Shown here in pieces: positions 25,363-34,452 of a stretch of 64,000 nt of DNA. The notes beneath the pieces are model-generated. The model was given only the letters and a program-made list of their open reading frames with translations. It was not told the origin of the DNA and ran no database searches. Position 1 is the first letter of the stretch; every line of letters begins with the position of its first letter. The translations under genes and the position numbers were made by a program. The stretch is from assembly GCA_965222505.1 (NCBI GenBank), contig OZ244956.1, positions 3,720,001 through 3,784,000 on the forward strand, in the 5' to 3' direction. The stretch is from G965222505 sp965222505 (GTDB lineage: Bacteria > Bacteroidota > Rhodothermia > Rhodothermales > DATKEJ01).

Positions 25363-27537
25363 ATGTATACCAAAACGCTCCTTACCTGCACCGTTGTGCT
25401 GTCCTTTAGTGCCCTGCTGATCGTTGGTTGTCAACAACCTGTCGTTGAAGAACCCTCAGTCGATGTAGAGGTACAGATTGATTCCTTGCTTGCCCAGATG
25501 ACGCTGGCCGAAAAAGTGAATATGATTCATGCCAGTTCCTCCTTCACCAGCGGTGGGGTTGAGCGTCTGGGGATTCCGGAGTTGATTATGTCTGATGGCC
25601 CCCATGGTGTGCGGCATGAGCATGGCCGGGACTGGGCCAAAGATACCAACGTAGCCGATAGCAGTACCTACCTGCCGGTCACGACGGCCCTGGCCGCCAC
25701 CTGGAATGCTGACCTGGGGTACAAGTTTGGGACCGTCCTGGGGAGCGAGGCCAATTTCCGGGGGAAAGATGTGATCTTAGGCCCCGGCGTGAACATCATT
25801 CGCTCGCCCCTCAACGGACGGAATTTTGAGTACCTGACGGAAGACCCTTATCTGAATGCGTGCATGGCTGTGGGGTACGTCAAAGGCGTTCAGGAGCAAG
25901 GCGTGGCCGCCAGCATCAAGCATTACATCGCCAACACGCTGGAGTATCATCGGGAACAGGTCAACGTGGAGATGAGCGAGCGCGCCCTTCGTGAAATCTA
26001 TTTACCGGCGTACAAGGCTGCCGTGGAGGAAGCAAACGTGCTGACCGTGATGGCCGCCTACAACAAGTTTAGAGGGATCTACGTGGCCCACAACGGCTAT
26101 TTGCTTGACGATATCCTACGCGATGAAATAGGTTTTGAAGGGCTGGTCGTGAGTGATTGGAATGCCGTGAAAAACACGATGGGAGCCGTCAATGTGGGGT
26201 TGGACATAGAAATGGGCACCGACCTGATCATGCCGGAAGATGAACGGGATTACGGCAATTTCCATATGGGAGATACCGTTGTTACCCTCGTTAATCAGGG
26301 CTTAGTGGACGAAGCCGTCGTGGATGCGAAAGTGCGCCGGATTTTACGGGTCATGTTCAGGATTCATAAATTCGGAGAACGTCCGCCGGGTGCCTACAAT
26401 ACCCCGGCCCACCAGGCCATCGCCCGGGAAATCGCCGATGAGGCCATCGTCCTTCTGAAAAATGACAACGTTCTCCCCCTCCAAAAGGACAACATCAAGA
26501 ACTTGGCCGTGGTCGGGGCCAATGCCGTACACAAGCACGCCGGAGCCGGTGGTAGCTCACAGATCAAGGCATACTACGAAGTGACTCCGCTGGAGGGCTT
26601 GCAAAACCTCCTGGGCGATGCCGTGGCGATTGATTATGCACCGGGCTATACCATAGCACGGGACGGCGGCACGAATGCCCAGCTTATTGCCGAAGCCGTC
26701 AATAGCGTAACCGGCGCTGATGCTGCCATTTATATTGGGGGCGGCGTACACGGCTATACGGACGACTGGAACGATAACTTCCACGATGCCGAGGTACTGG
26801 ACAAGCCTGACATGTACTTGCCGTTTGGACAGGATGCCTTAATTCAGGCGGTGTTAGAGGCCAACCCGAATACGCTCATTGTTTTGTTCGGTGGCGGGCC
26901 GGTAGACATGCGGGCCTGGAAGCAGGATGCCAGGGGCATTTTGCAGGTATGGTATCCCGGTATGGAGGGTGGCAATGCCCTGGCCGATATCCTGTTCGGT
27001 GTGATCAACCCTTCCGGCAAGCTACCCATGACGTTCCCGGAAAAACTGGAAGACAGCCCGGCCCACTCCGTCGCCCAATACCCGGATGAAAACCTGCTCA
27101 TTGATCACAAGGAAGATATCTTCGTCGGCTATCGGTATTTCGACACGTATGAAGTTGAACCGGCCTTTGCCTTTGGGCATGGCTTGTCCTATACCTCGTT
27201 TGATTACAGCAACCTAGCGGTAGATCAAAAGGATGCGGTTGTTACCCTAAGCCTCGATGTGTCAAACACCGGCCAGATGGCAGGTGCCGATGTGGTGCAG
27301 GTCTATGTCAAAGACGACGAATCCGCACTGGAACGCCCGGATAAAGAACTGAAAGCCTTTCAAAAAGTAGTGCTGGAGCCGGGCGCATCCACACGTGTAA
27401 CCGTGGAACTGGGGGAAGACGCCTTCAAATACTACGACGAGACTCAGAAGCAATGGGTACTCGAACCGGGTACGTTTACCCTTGCCATTGGACGGTCGTC
27501 CCGTGACATTCGGTTAACCGGCGAGGTGGCGTGGTAG
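25363..27537 (+). CDS. Beta-glucosidase-type glycoside hydrolase family 3 lipoprotein
   Basis: 724 residues from ATG 25363, giving a lipoprotein signal with lipobox LIVGC. The GH3 N-terminal barrel (GVERLGIPELIMSDGPHGVR) contains the nucleophile D265 in GLVVSDWNAV. The C-terminal alpha/beta sandwich follows (EAIVLLKNDNVLPLQ), and a fibronectin-III-like tail (VVQVYVKDDESALERPDKELKAF) ends the protein. The architecture is that of periplasmic or surface beta-glucosidases/xylosidases, which release terminal sugars from oligosaccharides. The specificity is not predictable. Its last 24 bp overlap the end of the convergent GMC oxidoreductase gene. Confidence 0.92.
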   Translation: MYTKTLLTCTVVLSFSALLIVGCQQPVVEEPSVDVEVQIDSLLAQMTLAEKVNMIHASSSFTSGGVERLGIPELIMSDGPHGVRHEHGRDWAKDTNVADSSTYLPVTTALAATWNADLGYKFGTVLGSEANFRGKDVILGPGVNIIRSPLNGRNFEYLTEDPYLNACMAVGYVKGVQEQGVAASIKHYIANTLEYHREQVNVEMSERALREIYLPAYKAAVEEANVLTVMAAYNKFRGIYVAHNGYLLDDILRDEIGFEGLVVSDWNAVKNTMGAVNVGLDIEMGTDLIMPEDERDYGNFHMGDTVVTLVNQGLVDEAVVDAKVRRILRVMFRIHKFGERPPGAYNTPAHQAIAREIADEAIVLLKNDNVLPLQKDNIKNLAVVGANAVHKHAGAGGSSQIKAYYEVTPLEGLQNLLGDAVAIDYAPGYTIARDGGTNAQLIAEAVNSVTGADAAIYIGGGVHGYTDDWNDNFHDAEVLDKPDMYLPFGQDALIQAVLEANPNTLIVLFGGGPVDMRAWKQDARGILQVWYPGMEGGNALADILFGVINPSGKLPMTFPEKLEDSPAHSVAQYPDENLLIDHKEDIFVGYRYFDTYEVEPAFAFGHGLSYTSFDYSNLAVDQKDAVVTLSLDVSNTGQMAGADVVQVYVKDDESALERPDKELKAFQKVVLEPGASTRVTVELGEDAFKYYDETQKQWVLEPGTFTLAIGRSSRDIRLTGEVAW

Positions 27538-29133
27538 GCCAGGTACCATCGGCTCCTGCTTCACAGTGCCTGCCTTGGGCGGAATCTTGGACATGGCGCA
27601 TTCGGCAATCGCGGTGATGGACAGAGAGGGGTTGACACCGGGGTTTGCAGAGATCATGGAGCCGTCTATGACCAGCATGTTCTTATACCCGAAGACCTCA
27701 TTGTTCTTATTGATCACGCCCTGGGTGGCATCTCGACCCATAACGGCACCGCCCAAAATGTGCGCCGTTGAAGGAATACCAGCGATGGATTCCAGTACAA
27801 AGGAGGAGGGTTTGCCTTTAATAATTTGACTATATTTTTTTGTTAATTCAATGGATTCTGGGATGTCCGGCGTGGGTTTCGTTCCAGAGCCAACGGCAGA
27901 AACCATCCGCCCGAGACGGTTTCGCTTAAACCTGAGTGTACTGTCCACCGATTGCATGAAGAGCAGGATCGCCGTTCTTTTGGACCAGTTACTGACCCAA
28001 TAGATCTTCAGATAGTGAAGGGGTGATTTTAGAAAATTCAAGACCATCTTGCCGAACCGGATGAAGGTGTTTTTGCCGCTCGTAAAGGGTACATGAAGCA
28101 TCCTCCAAAAGTTGGATCCTTCCGCATAGCGTACGATCTCGATATGGCTGTTTTCATCGGTGTGCAGGAAAGCGCCAATTGCGATGCCTTTGGACATGTC
28201 AAGCGTAGGGTCCAGGGTAGAAACGCTGATCAGGGTTTCGTTATTGGTTCTGATGTCTTTGCCCAAAGCATCGGAGAGGTGCGGCAAGGATTTGCCTTTT
28301 AGTTTTAAGAGCAGCTTGATGGTGCCCAGCACCCCGCCCGAAAACACAACACCCTTTGCCGTAAACGTCTGGTGTTGCTTCCGCAGTTTTGTACTCGTTT
28401 TTACAGACACGCGGTACCCGGAAGTTCCGTCCTTGTCGTCCAGTGGCACGACGTTGTACACTTCGTTTTCGGCCAGAATTTCAGCGCCGTGGTGTTGGGC
28501 CAGGTAGAGATAGTTTTTGTCCAGGGTATTTTTTGAATGGTATCGGCACCCCGTCATACAGCCACCACAAAAGGTACAGCCGGTCCGGTTTGGGCCTTTT
28601 CCCTCGAAGTAGGGGTCTTCAACCTCGACGCCTTCTTCTCCGAAGTAAACGGCCACCTGGGTGGGTTCAAATTTCGCCTCCCGCCCTAGTGCAGCCGCCA
28701 GTTCCTTGAGCTTTACATCGCCATCATAGAGTCTGGGGTTTGGGGCGGCCCCCAGCATGCGCAGGGCCGATTGATAAAACGGCCGGAGTTCGTTTTCCCA
28801 ATCGGCCAGCGTACGCCAACTTCCGGTGTTGTAAAAGGTGGTTTTGGGGATCGGCAAAGTGTTGGCATAGACCAGCGACCCCCCCCCGACACCCGCTCCC
28901 GAAACGATGGCAATGTGCCTGAAGATGGTGATTTTCATGATGCCGAAGAAACGCAGCGTGGGCATCCACAACCATCTCCTCAGATTCCAGTTCGTTTTGG
29001 GGAAGTCATCGGGTGTATGCCACTTTCCCTTCTCGACAACCAGCACCTTGTATCCTTTTTCCGAAAGCCGTAAGGCGCTTACGGAGCCCCCAAATCCGCT
29101 ACCGATGATGATGTAGTCGTAGTCGTATTTCAT
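27514..29133 (-). CDS. GMC-family FAD oxidoreductase
   Basis: 539 residues. The N-terminal Rossmann motif is IIIGSGFGGSVSALRLSEKG, with the family segment SGAGVGGGSLVYANTLPIP. The C-terminal part holds the GMC-type HILGGAVMG and INPxxT-like region (DGSMISANPGVNPSLSITAIAE). A four-Cys cluster, CTFCGGCMTGC, lies at ~190, as in the cholesterol-oxidase-like branch. No signal peptide is visible. The substrate is an alcohol, possibly a sterol-like or sugar alcohol; unknown. It is the last gene of a minus-strand run beginning at 33021. A heptamer hairpin sits directly in front of its start codon. Confidence 0.85.
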   Translation of the reverse strand: MKYDYDYIIIGSGFGGSVSALRLSEKGYKVLVVEKGKWHTPDDFPKTNWNLRRWLWMPTLRFFGIMKITIFRHIAIVSGAGVGGGSLVYANTLPIPKTTFYNTGSWRTLADWENELRPFYQSALRMLGAAPNPRLYDGDVKLKELAAALGREAKFEPTQVAVYFGEEGVEVEDPYFEGKGPNRTGCTFCGGCMTGCRYHSKNTLDKNYLYLAQHHGAEILAENEVYNVVPLDDKDGTSGYRVSVKTSTKLRKQHQTFTAKGVVFSGGVLGTIKLLLKLKGKSLPHLSDALGKDIRTNNETLISVSTLDPTLDMSKGIAIGAFLHTDENSHIEIVRYAEGSNFWRMLHVPFTSGKNTFIRFGKMVLNFLKSPLHYLKIYWVSNWSKRTAILLFMQSVDSTLRFKRNRLGRMVSAVGSGTKPTPDIPESIELTKKYSQIIKGKPSSFVLESIAGIPSTAHILGGAVMGRDATQGVINKNNEVFGYKNMLVIDGSMISANPGVNPSLSITAIAECAMSKIPPKAGTVKQEPMVPGLPRHLAG

Positions 29134-29224
29134 CGTTCTACGTGCGACGTTACTACGTTCTACGTTACTAGGTTCTACGTTACTACGTTAGGGCGGAGAA
29201 ACGTAGAACTTAGAACTTAGAACG
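29134..29224. repeat. Inverted heptamer array, GTTCTAC family, short spacer
   Basis: Units in the left arm (29134-29190) run cgttcta cgtgcga cgttact acgttct..., in tandem with variants; the first 18 bp match the arrays at 378 and 37221. After 8 bp the right arm (29198-29224) reads aaacgtagaacttagaacttagaacg. It lies between the GMC gene start and the phosphatase gene end. The right arm runs into the phosphatase gene and supplies its last four codons and stop. Confidence 0.85.
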
Positions 29225-30838
29225 ATCAAGATTTATCCGTACCGGCCATCCTGTAAATTGTTCGGCTTCCGCTTTGGTTACATCCGTATACCTGGGCCAG
29301 GATTCGAACGTGACGTCCTTGTTGGTTTTGTTGAAACGGATGAGTCCGTATCCGGCACCGTTTGAGGGGCTGTCCGGGTTGGCATAGGCGTGCATGGTAA
29401 TCTTGTTGTTGAAGCCGTCCAGGTATCTGCCCGTCCAGGGTAAGGCCTCATTTGCATTTTGGCCGGGTTTTTCATCTTCGGGCCACCACCATCGGCTGTA
29501 GTAGTCATTCACAATGGCCGGGACCACAAAGGCCCACGGGCCGTCTTCAAAATCATTGATCCCGTGCTGAATAACGGTCGTTAAATGTTGATCTCCGGCA
29601 ATATGGACGGCATTGGCTTTTTTGATGGCGTTGAGTGCCAGGTTTCTGCCCGTTTGGGGCCAGCCGTTCGAGTCCATATCGGCATGGAGTCGGTTGTCTT
29701 GACTGCCGTGTAAATGGGCGCCGCCACAAAAGCCGGTTTGGGATAGAACGGCTTTCATCAAGGTGCTTGGCCCGTGTTCGGCCCAGGTGTTGAGAAAATC
29801 CAGCTGTCGGCTGCCCAACAACTCAAGCCCTTCTACATCGACCTGTGCAGGATCGTAGTTGGGGTCCCGGATATGGTCCGGCCGGGGGCCAATCTGAGGG
29901 ATTTTGTCCTTGGGGCCCGACTTGAATTTTCGGTCCTCGATAATGGCAAAATCAACGCCACCTAGGATCAGGTTGGTGTAATACACGCCGATGCCCTGTT
30001 GAATAGGGGTTGGATCGTAGGGGTCGGGCAAGTGGGCGGTCTGGCTTCGTTCTACCATTTTAACATAGTCCGGGTGGTAGAAATACCCGCCATCATTGCC
30101 TGCCGGTGAGGAGGCTTTTTTGCCGTATTCCCCCCAGAGGTTGCCCTGGCCGATGTCATGGTCGTCTGGAATTGTAATCGCTGGGCGGTTGCGGAACACC
30201 TCCCGAAATTGCATGCCGAACTTCAACCAGGCTGCAGTGTGTTCGGTGTGGTCGTACGACTGATCTCCTGCGAAAAACACCAGGTCCGGGTCCTGGTGGT
30301 TGATGTTGCGCACATAGTTTTCCCGATCTCCACGGTCTTTGTTGCTGTTGCAAGAGAGGGCGGCCAGCACAATCTTGTCTTTATCCGTAGGATCTTTACG
30401 GATCAGTCCTTCAAAGGCGGATTGATCGCCGTGCAACAGTCGGTAAGGGATGTCTTCATCATTGGGCCAGTTATCCACCTGGAACAAGGCATTCCAGCCG
30501 ATATCATTTATCTGTTGCGTTTGTACCTCGTCCCAGGTGCCATCTTTTTGGATTGCCAGCCGGACCTCCCGTGTTTCATGCGGATAGAGCGGAAACAGTT
30601 GCGCCGTAAGTTTCATCGTCTCGTTCGAAACGGTATAGAGGCCGAAGGCAATTACCTCTTCGCGGGGCACATCCAGGTCGATGATTTCATTGGGTCCTCG
30701 GTTCCACCAATCGTTGGTCGCCAGGGTGTCCAGGCCCGTAAAGGGTGCGGTAACCGGAGGGACTTGTTCAGCGCTGTTCGGGCCGCATCCCCAGCAAAGG
30801 CAAACGGCAATGATGACAAGGAAGGTTGTGTTTTTCAT
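29210..30838 (-). CDS. PhoD-like metallophosphatase lipoprotein
   Basis: 542 residues from ATG 30838, opening a lipoprotein signal (lipobox LCWGC). The metallophosphatase core is recognisable: LVFFAGDQSYDHTEHTAAW, PAITIPDDHDIGQGNLWGE, and HIAGDQHLTTVIQHGINDF. These give the Asp, Asn/Asp and His metal ligands expected for the PhoD/alkaline phosphatase D group, preceded by a beta-rich N-terminal domain. It is probably a periplasmic or surface phosphodiesterase/phosphatase. The gene overlaps the upstream hydroxylase gene by 4 bp (ATGA). Its last residues, RSKF, and the stop codon are read from the right arm of a heptamer repeat, so its C-terminus has been reshaped. Confidence 0.87.
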   Translation of the reverse strand: MKNTTFLVIIAVCLCWGCGPNSAEQVPPVTAPFTGLDTLATNDWWNRGPNEIIDLDVPREEVIAFGLYTVSNETMKLTAQLFPLYPHETREVRLAIQKDGTWDEVQTQQINDIGWNALFQVDNWPNDEDIPYRLLHGDQSAFEGLIRKDPTDKDKIVLAALSCNSNKDRGDRENYVRNINHQDPDLVFFAGDQSYDHTEHTAAWLKFGMQFREVFRNRPAITIPDDHDIGQGNLWGEYGKKASSPAGNDGGYFYHPDYVKMVERSQTAHLPDPYDPTPIQQGIGVYYTNLILGGVDFAIIEDRKFKSGPKDKIPQIGPRPDHIRDPNYDPAQVDVEGLELLGSRQLDFLNTWAEHGPSTLMKAVLSQTGFCGGAHLHGSQDNRLHADMDSNGWPQTGRNLALNAIKKANAVHIAGDQHLTTVIQHGINDFEDGPWAFVVPAIVNDYYSRWWWPEDEKPGQNANEALPWTGRYLDGFNNKITMHAYANPDSPSNGAGYGLIRFNKTNKDVTFESWPRYTDVTKAEAEQFTGWPVRINLDRSKF

Positions 30839-31431
30839 ACCGCGTCGTTGATCAGGGATCTGACCCATTCGTTGGGGATCATGTCGATTGTCATGTTGAT
30901 GCGCTCGGTTGTTCCGGCATTGATGATCTTATGCGGGTCCGTCAGGCGCAGGTACCAGCATTCGCCCGGGTTCATCGGGACGGGTGTACCATTCAGGAAA
31001 AACGTCACATCCTGATTTCGCTGGATTGGGATGGTCAGGCGGATGACGGACTTTTCGATGTGGAGCCCGAGGGAGGGATCTGTGTGCTCTTTCACCGTAG
31101 CCCCGGGTGCCAGGCGAAGTAACCGCACCAGTGTGACGTTCGTATGTTGACGGAACGTATCCACCACACTTGATAAATAGGGTGACGCTTCAAGAGCGGG
31201 GATGTCCATCCATTCGGCCCAGGAGCCGTCGGCATAGTCCTTTGCGGGAGGAGGCGCGGGCAGGGTAGGGTCCACCAAGTGGGCAGGGGATCTCAGGGGT
31301 AAGACATTGTAGTATATAAAACTTTGCAGACTGAATGCCTGAACTTCTTCCAGCATCTTGTTCGCGTCGAACGAGAGGGGGAGCAGGATACGGTCGCTTG
31401 TGGTTTCGGCGTGAGGGGGTGATGGCTTCAT
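30835..31431 (-). CDS. Aspartyl/asparaginyl beta-hydroxylase family protein
   Basis: 198 residues. The family pattern is present: VRLLRLAPGATVKEHTDPSLGLHIEKSVIRLTIPI, with the iron ligand His in KEHTDP, and the second His in LRLTDPHKIINAGTTERINMTID, with Arg as the probable 2-oxoglutarate contact. It is a cupin-fold Fe(II)/2-oxoglutarate dioxygenase expected to hydroxylate a side chain or small molecule in the cytoplasm. It is translationally coupled to the PhoD-like phosphatase (4-bp overlap) and follows the DUF1080 fusion gene by 45 bp. The metal-binding His-x-Asp reading is from pattern alone. Confidence 0.85.
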   Translation of the reverse strand: MKPSPPHAETTSDRILLPLSFDANKMLEEVQAFSLQSFIYYNVLPLRSPAHLVDPTLPAPPPAKDYADGSWAEWMDIPALEASPYLSSVVDTFRQHTNVTLVRLLRLAPGATVKEHTDPSLGLHIEKSVIRLTIPIQRNQDVTFFLNGTPVPMNPGECWYLRLTDPHKIINAGTTERINMTIDMIPNEWVRSLINDAV

Positions 31432-31476
31432 AATTTCAGAGCGCGTGTTTGGGTATCCAAAGGGGGCGGATAGGGG

Positions 31477-33021
31477 TTAGGTGTGTGACGGGTGGTAAGT
31501 GGTAATGAATGCTTTGAATCCGGGGATATCATCTACGCCAATAATATCTACTTCTAACTTCAGTAAGGCCAGCCAGGTTGATGGTGAATCATTGGTGTTC
31601 CAAAAACGAACCTTAAATCCTTTAGCATGAGCGCTATCAATCAAGGCTTTTAGGGTGTTTGTGGCGTTTTCATCCGGCGGCTGTTTCCCATCCCATTCAA
31701 CGTGATCGGCAAGGTTGGTGCTAATCCACGGCATCATAGAGCTGGAAATGTTGCTGTTGATATACTCAGGCCGCCCATCAATAAAGAAATAGGTCCACGC
31801 CTTGTTACGTATGACTTCTTCTCTGTTAATATCGCCACTCAGAATAACCTGAACCAACGCTTTGGGATGGGCATCCTGGTTGTTTTTGACCAGCACCTCA
31901 TCATACATGGAAAGGGTGTTGTGCAATGTGTCCAGCAGGCCATCGGTATCCTGCTTGATGTCTATCAGCAATACGATTTGGGTTTGCTCCTCGCTGAGCC
32001 TCTGAATCAACGGTGATAGGTAGCCGGTGTCAAGGTTTTGCTTCAGGGGTAAGTCTACGTCGTCATGGCTTACCTTGAGTTCATTGTTGAACGGATAAAT
32101 GTCTACTTCAAGTGAGTTAAAATGATTATCGAGTGCGAGATATATGGGCGTGGATTGTTCGTAGTCGTTGTGGGAGTGGGCAATGAGGTGGTTCAGTGCG
32201 GGCTGCGTGCCCGATTGTGGAGGGGGACCTGGTTTTAGTTCTTTGATTTTAATGTTCTTAAACCAGATGGGGCTGTCATGATCCTGAAACCCGATGTAGC
32301 CTGACTTGAATTTGCCGTAGTCCGGTTTGTCCTTCCATTTCCCTGTGTTTTTCCGTTCATACCAGTCGGTTGACCAGGGGACGAACGAAACCACCTTCTT
32401 CCCATTCAGCCAGTGTTCTACTTGCTCTGGGGTGAACACAATGCGGGTGGTATTCCATTCTCCAACAGGGTACAGGATCTTTTCCATTGAATCGGGGGCA
32501 TACATGGCATAGTCGGCCCCCGTCTGTTGCAAGGGTTGCAGGGCACGCGGATTCTGGGTGTGGCCCAGGCTGAGGTTGTAGGTGGTCAGGTCATGGTGTT
32601 TGGCGTAGTTCACATCATCGATGAGCTGGTATTCCGGCGCAACTTCCGGCGGGCCGCTGTACCCTTCCTTGAGATGGTAGAAGATGCCGCTGTTGCCGCC
32701 TTCGGGTAGTTTCCATTCCAGCGACAGCTCGAAGTTGTCAAATTCCTGAGCGCCATAGATAATATCTCTGCTGCCCTCATAATCCATGTTTTGTCGCTTC
32801 TCCGGGTCGATGGTGAGCAGGCCGTCTTTTGCGATCCACCAGGGCGGCAAGGCTTCTTCGTTGTAGGCCCGCCATCCTTCCGTACTGGTACCGTCGAAAA
32901 GATAGATCCAGCCGCCCGGTTCAGGGGCCGTTTCTGTTTTGCAAGCACTGACTCCCAACGCAAGCGCTAAAAGGAAGCAAAGGTTAAGTTTAGCTACGCG
33001 ATGGGGTGTACGGCTTCGCAT
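31477..33021 (-). CDS. Lipoprotein fusion: DUF1080 (3-keto-disaccharide hydrolase-like) plus PLC/AIM6-like domain
   Basis: 514 residues from ATG 33021, with a lipoprotein signal (ALALGVSAC). Residues ~35-260 form a DUF1080/concanavalin-like domain: IYLFDGTSTEGWRAYNEE, FELSLEWKLPEGGNSGIFYHL, and IGFQDHDSPIWFKNIKIKEL. After a short Pro-rich hinge, residues ~280-510 resemble the PI-PLC/GDPD-barrel group represented by fungal AIM6: LIAHSHNDYEQSTPIYLALDN, LEVDIYPFNNELKVSHDD and VVLLIDIKQDTDG. The N-terminal family cleaves 3-keto-glycosides; the second is a phosphodiesterase-like barrel of unknown substrate. It heads a minus-strand operon with the hydroxylase, the PhoD-like phosphatase and a GMC oxidoreductase. 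Confidence 0.83.
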   Translation of the reverse strand: MRSRTPHRVAKLNLCFLLALALGVSACKTETAPEPGGWIYLFDGTSTEGWRAYNEEALPPWWIAKDGLLTIDPEKRQNMDYEGSRDIIYGAQEFDNFELSLEWKLPEGGNSGIFYHLKEGYSGPPEVAPEYQLIDDVNYAKHHDLTTYNLSLGHTQNPRALQPLQQTGADYAMYAPDSMEKILYPVGEWNTTRIVFTPEQVEHWLNGKKVVSFVPWSTDWYERKNTGKWKDKPDYGKFKSGYIGFQDHDSPIWFKNIKIKELKPGPPPQSGTQPALNHLIAHSHNDYEQSTPIYLALDNHFNSLEVDIYPFNNELKVSHDDVDLPLKQNLDTGYLSPLIQRLSEEQTQIVLLIDIKQDTDGLLDTLHNTLSMYDEVLVKNNQDAHPKALVQVILSGDINREEVIRNKAWTYFFIDGRPEYINSNISSSMMPWISTNLADHVEWDGKQPPDENATNTLKALIDSAHAKGFKVRFWNTNDSPSTWLALLKLEVDIIGVDDIPGFKAFITTYHPSHT

Positions 33022-33173
33022 GATTACAGGGGTGAGGTTGTTCAGCTTAGGGCGTATGTATTCCCTGAATTCCATTTGTTAAATATCCAACTCCTGCTCC
33101 GGATTGTCCAGTCCTGGACCCTGAGACCCATTACCGGCGTAAGGGCGTACACAAGAATTCTATCCTCTGTTTC

Positions 33174-34439
33174 ATGCGAACCTTTGACATTCCCACTTTT
33201 TATCGAAGCCCGATCGTCGGCCGGGTGAAAACGGCTCGGCAGGTATTGGACCCCCGCAAGAAAGACCTTTCGCCGGCGGTGCTGGACTTTGGGCCGGTGC
33301 GTTTCAAGCTGGCGCGGCATTTCGGGTTTTGCTACGGGGTAGAAAATGCCATCGAAATTGCCTACCAGACGCTGGAAGCTCACCCGGGCCAACGGGTGTT
33401 TCTCCTGTCCGAGATGATTCATAATCCGCATGTCAACCGGGACCTTCAGGGACGGGGCATACAGTTTCTGCGCAGCACCAAGGGCGAACAACTCATCCCG
33501 TTCGAGACGCTCACCCCAGACGATGTGGTGATTGTACCGGCTTTCGGGACGTCTCTCGAAACCCAGGCCGTGCTGGAAGCCCTGGGCCTCGATACCAAAA
33601 CCCACGATGCGACCTGTCCCTTCGTGACCAAGGTCTGGAAAAAAAGCGCCCAGATCGCCCAAAAAGACTACAGCATTGTCATTCACGGCAAACGCTACCA
33701 CGAGGAAACCCGTGCCACGTTCTCCCACGCTCAGAACCACGCGCCGACCGTTGTAGTCTTGAACATGGCCGAGGCCGAAGCCCTGGCCGCCGTCATCCGG
33801 GGTGATGCCGATGCCGCCTTTTTTTACGAGTGCTTCGCTGGCCGGTATTCCGAAGGTTTTAATCCAGAGACGGACCTCATCCGCATCGGCGTGGTCAACC
33901 AGACGACCATGTTGGCTACCGAAACCAAGGCCATCGCCCAACACCTCCGGCAGGCCATGATCTATCGCTACGGCGAGGCCGACATCGATGCCCACTTCGC
34001 CGACACGCGAGACACGCTCTGCTACGCCACCAACGAAAACCAGGATGCCACCCGTGCCCTCATCGCGGATGGGGCCGATCTGGCACTGGTCGTCGGTGGG
34101 TATAACTCGTCGAATACCAGCCACCTCGTTGAACTCTGCGAAGCACACATGCCCACGTATTTTATCTCCGGCCCCGATGAAATCGCCTCGCCAGCCTGGA
34201 TTAGGCATTTTGACTGGCGCAACAAAACGCACCTGGAAACAAAAAACTGGCTCCTCCTGGATAAAAAGCGCCCCCTTGACCTCATCCTGAATGCTGGTGC
34301 CTCCTGCCCGGACACCCTTCTGGACGACGTAGCCTTGAAAGTGATTGGCTGGTTCCCCGGCGCTAAGTCTGTTGAAGAGGTTCTGTCATCGTTCTACGTT
34401 CTACGTTCTACGTTCGGCTTCGAGAAACGTAGAACGTAG
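33174..34439 (+). CDS. ispH: 4-hydroxy-3-methylbut-2-enyl diphosphate reductase with repeat-derived C-terminus
   Basis: 421 residues, the long IspH type known from cyanobacteria and plastids. The three [4Fe-4S] cysteines are C53 (HFGFCYGVENAI), C148 (THDATCPFVTKVW) and C378 (NAGASCPDTLLDD). Other conserved parts are VFLLSEMIHNPHVN and VVNQTTMLATET. It performs the last step of the MEP isoprenoid pathway. The natural end of the domain is near VEEVLSS (~406). The final 15 residues (FYVLRSTFGFEKRRT) and the stop are encoded entirely by a heptamer hairpin (34390-34450), so a repeat has replaced or extended the original gene end. Confidence 0.96.
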   Translation: MRTFDIPTFYRSPIVGRVKTARQVLDPRKKDLSPAVLDFGPVRFKLARHFGFCYGVENAIEIAYQTLEAHPGQRVFLLSEMIHNPHVNRDLQGRGIQFLRSTKGEQLIPFETLTPDDVVIVPAFGTSLETQAVLEALGLDTKTHDATCPFVTKVWKKSAQIAQKDYSIVIHGKRYHEETRATFSHAQNHAPTVVVLNMAEAEALAAVIRGDADAAFFYECFAGRYSEGFNPETDLIRIGVVNQTTMLATETKAIAQHLRQAMIYRYGEADIDAHFADTRDTLCYATNENQDATRALIADGADLALVVGGYNSSNTSHLVELCEAHMPTYFISGPDEIASPAWIRHFDWRNKTHLETKNWLLLDKKRPLDLILNAGASCPDTLLDDVALKVIGWFPGAKSVEEVLSSFYVLRSTFGFEKRRT

Positions 34440-34450
34440 AACGTAGAACG
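34390..34450. repeat. Perfect inverted heptamer array inside the ispH end
   Basis: Tandem cgttcta units (34390-34414) are followed by an 11-bp loop and by the exact complement (34426-34450). This gives a 25-bp uninterrupted stem. It spans the ispH stop codon, and its right arm ends 2 bp before the ATG of the next lipoprotein gene (34453), so in mRNA it would cover that gene's ribosome-binding region. Confidence 0.95.
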
Positions 34451-34452
34451 AA

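Noticed and set aside
33042..34232. Long antisense frame over ispH
   Set aside because: It is the mirror of a well-conserved gene, and nothing recognisable is encoded.
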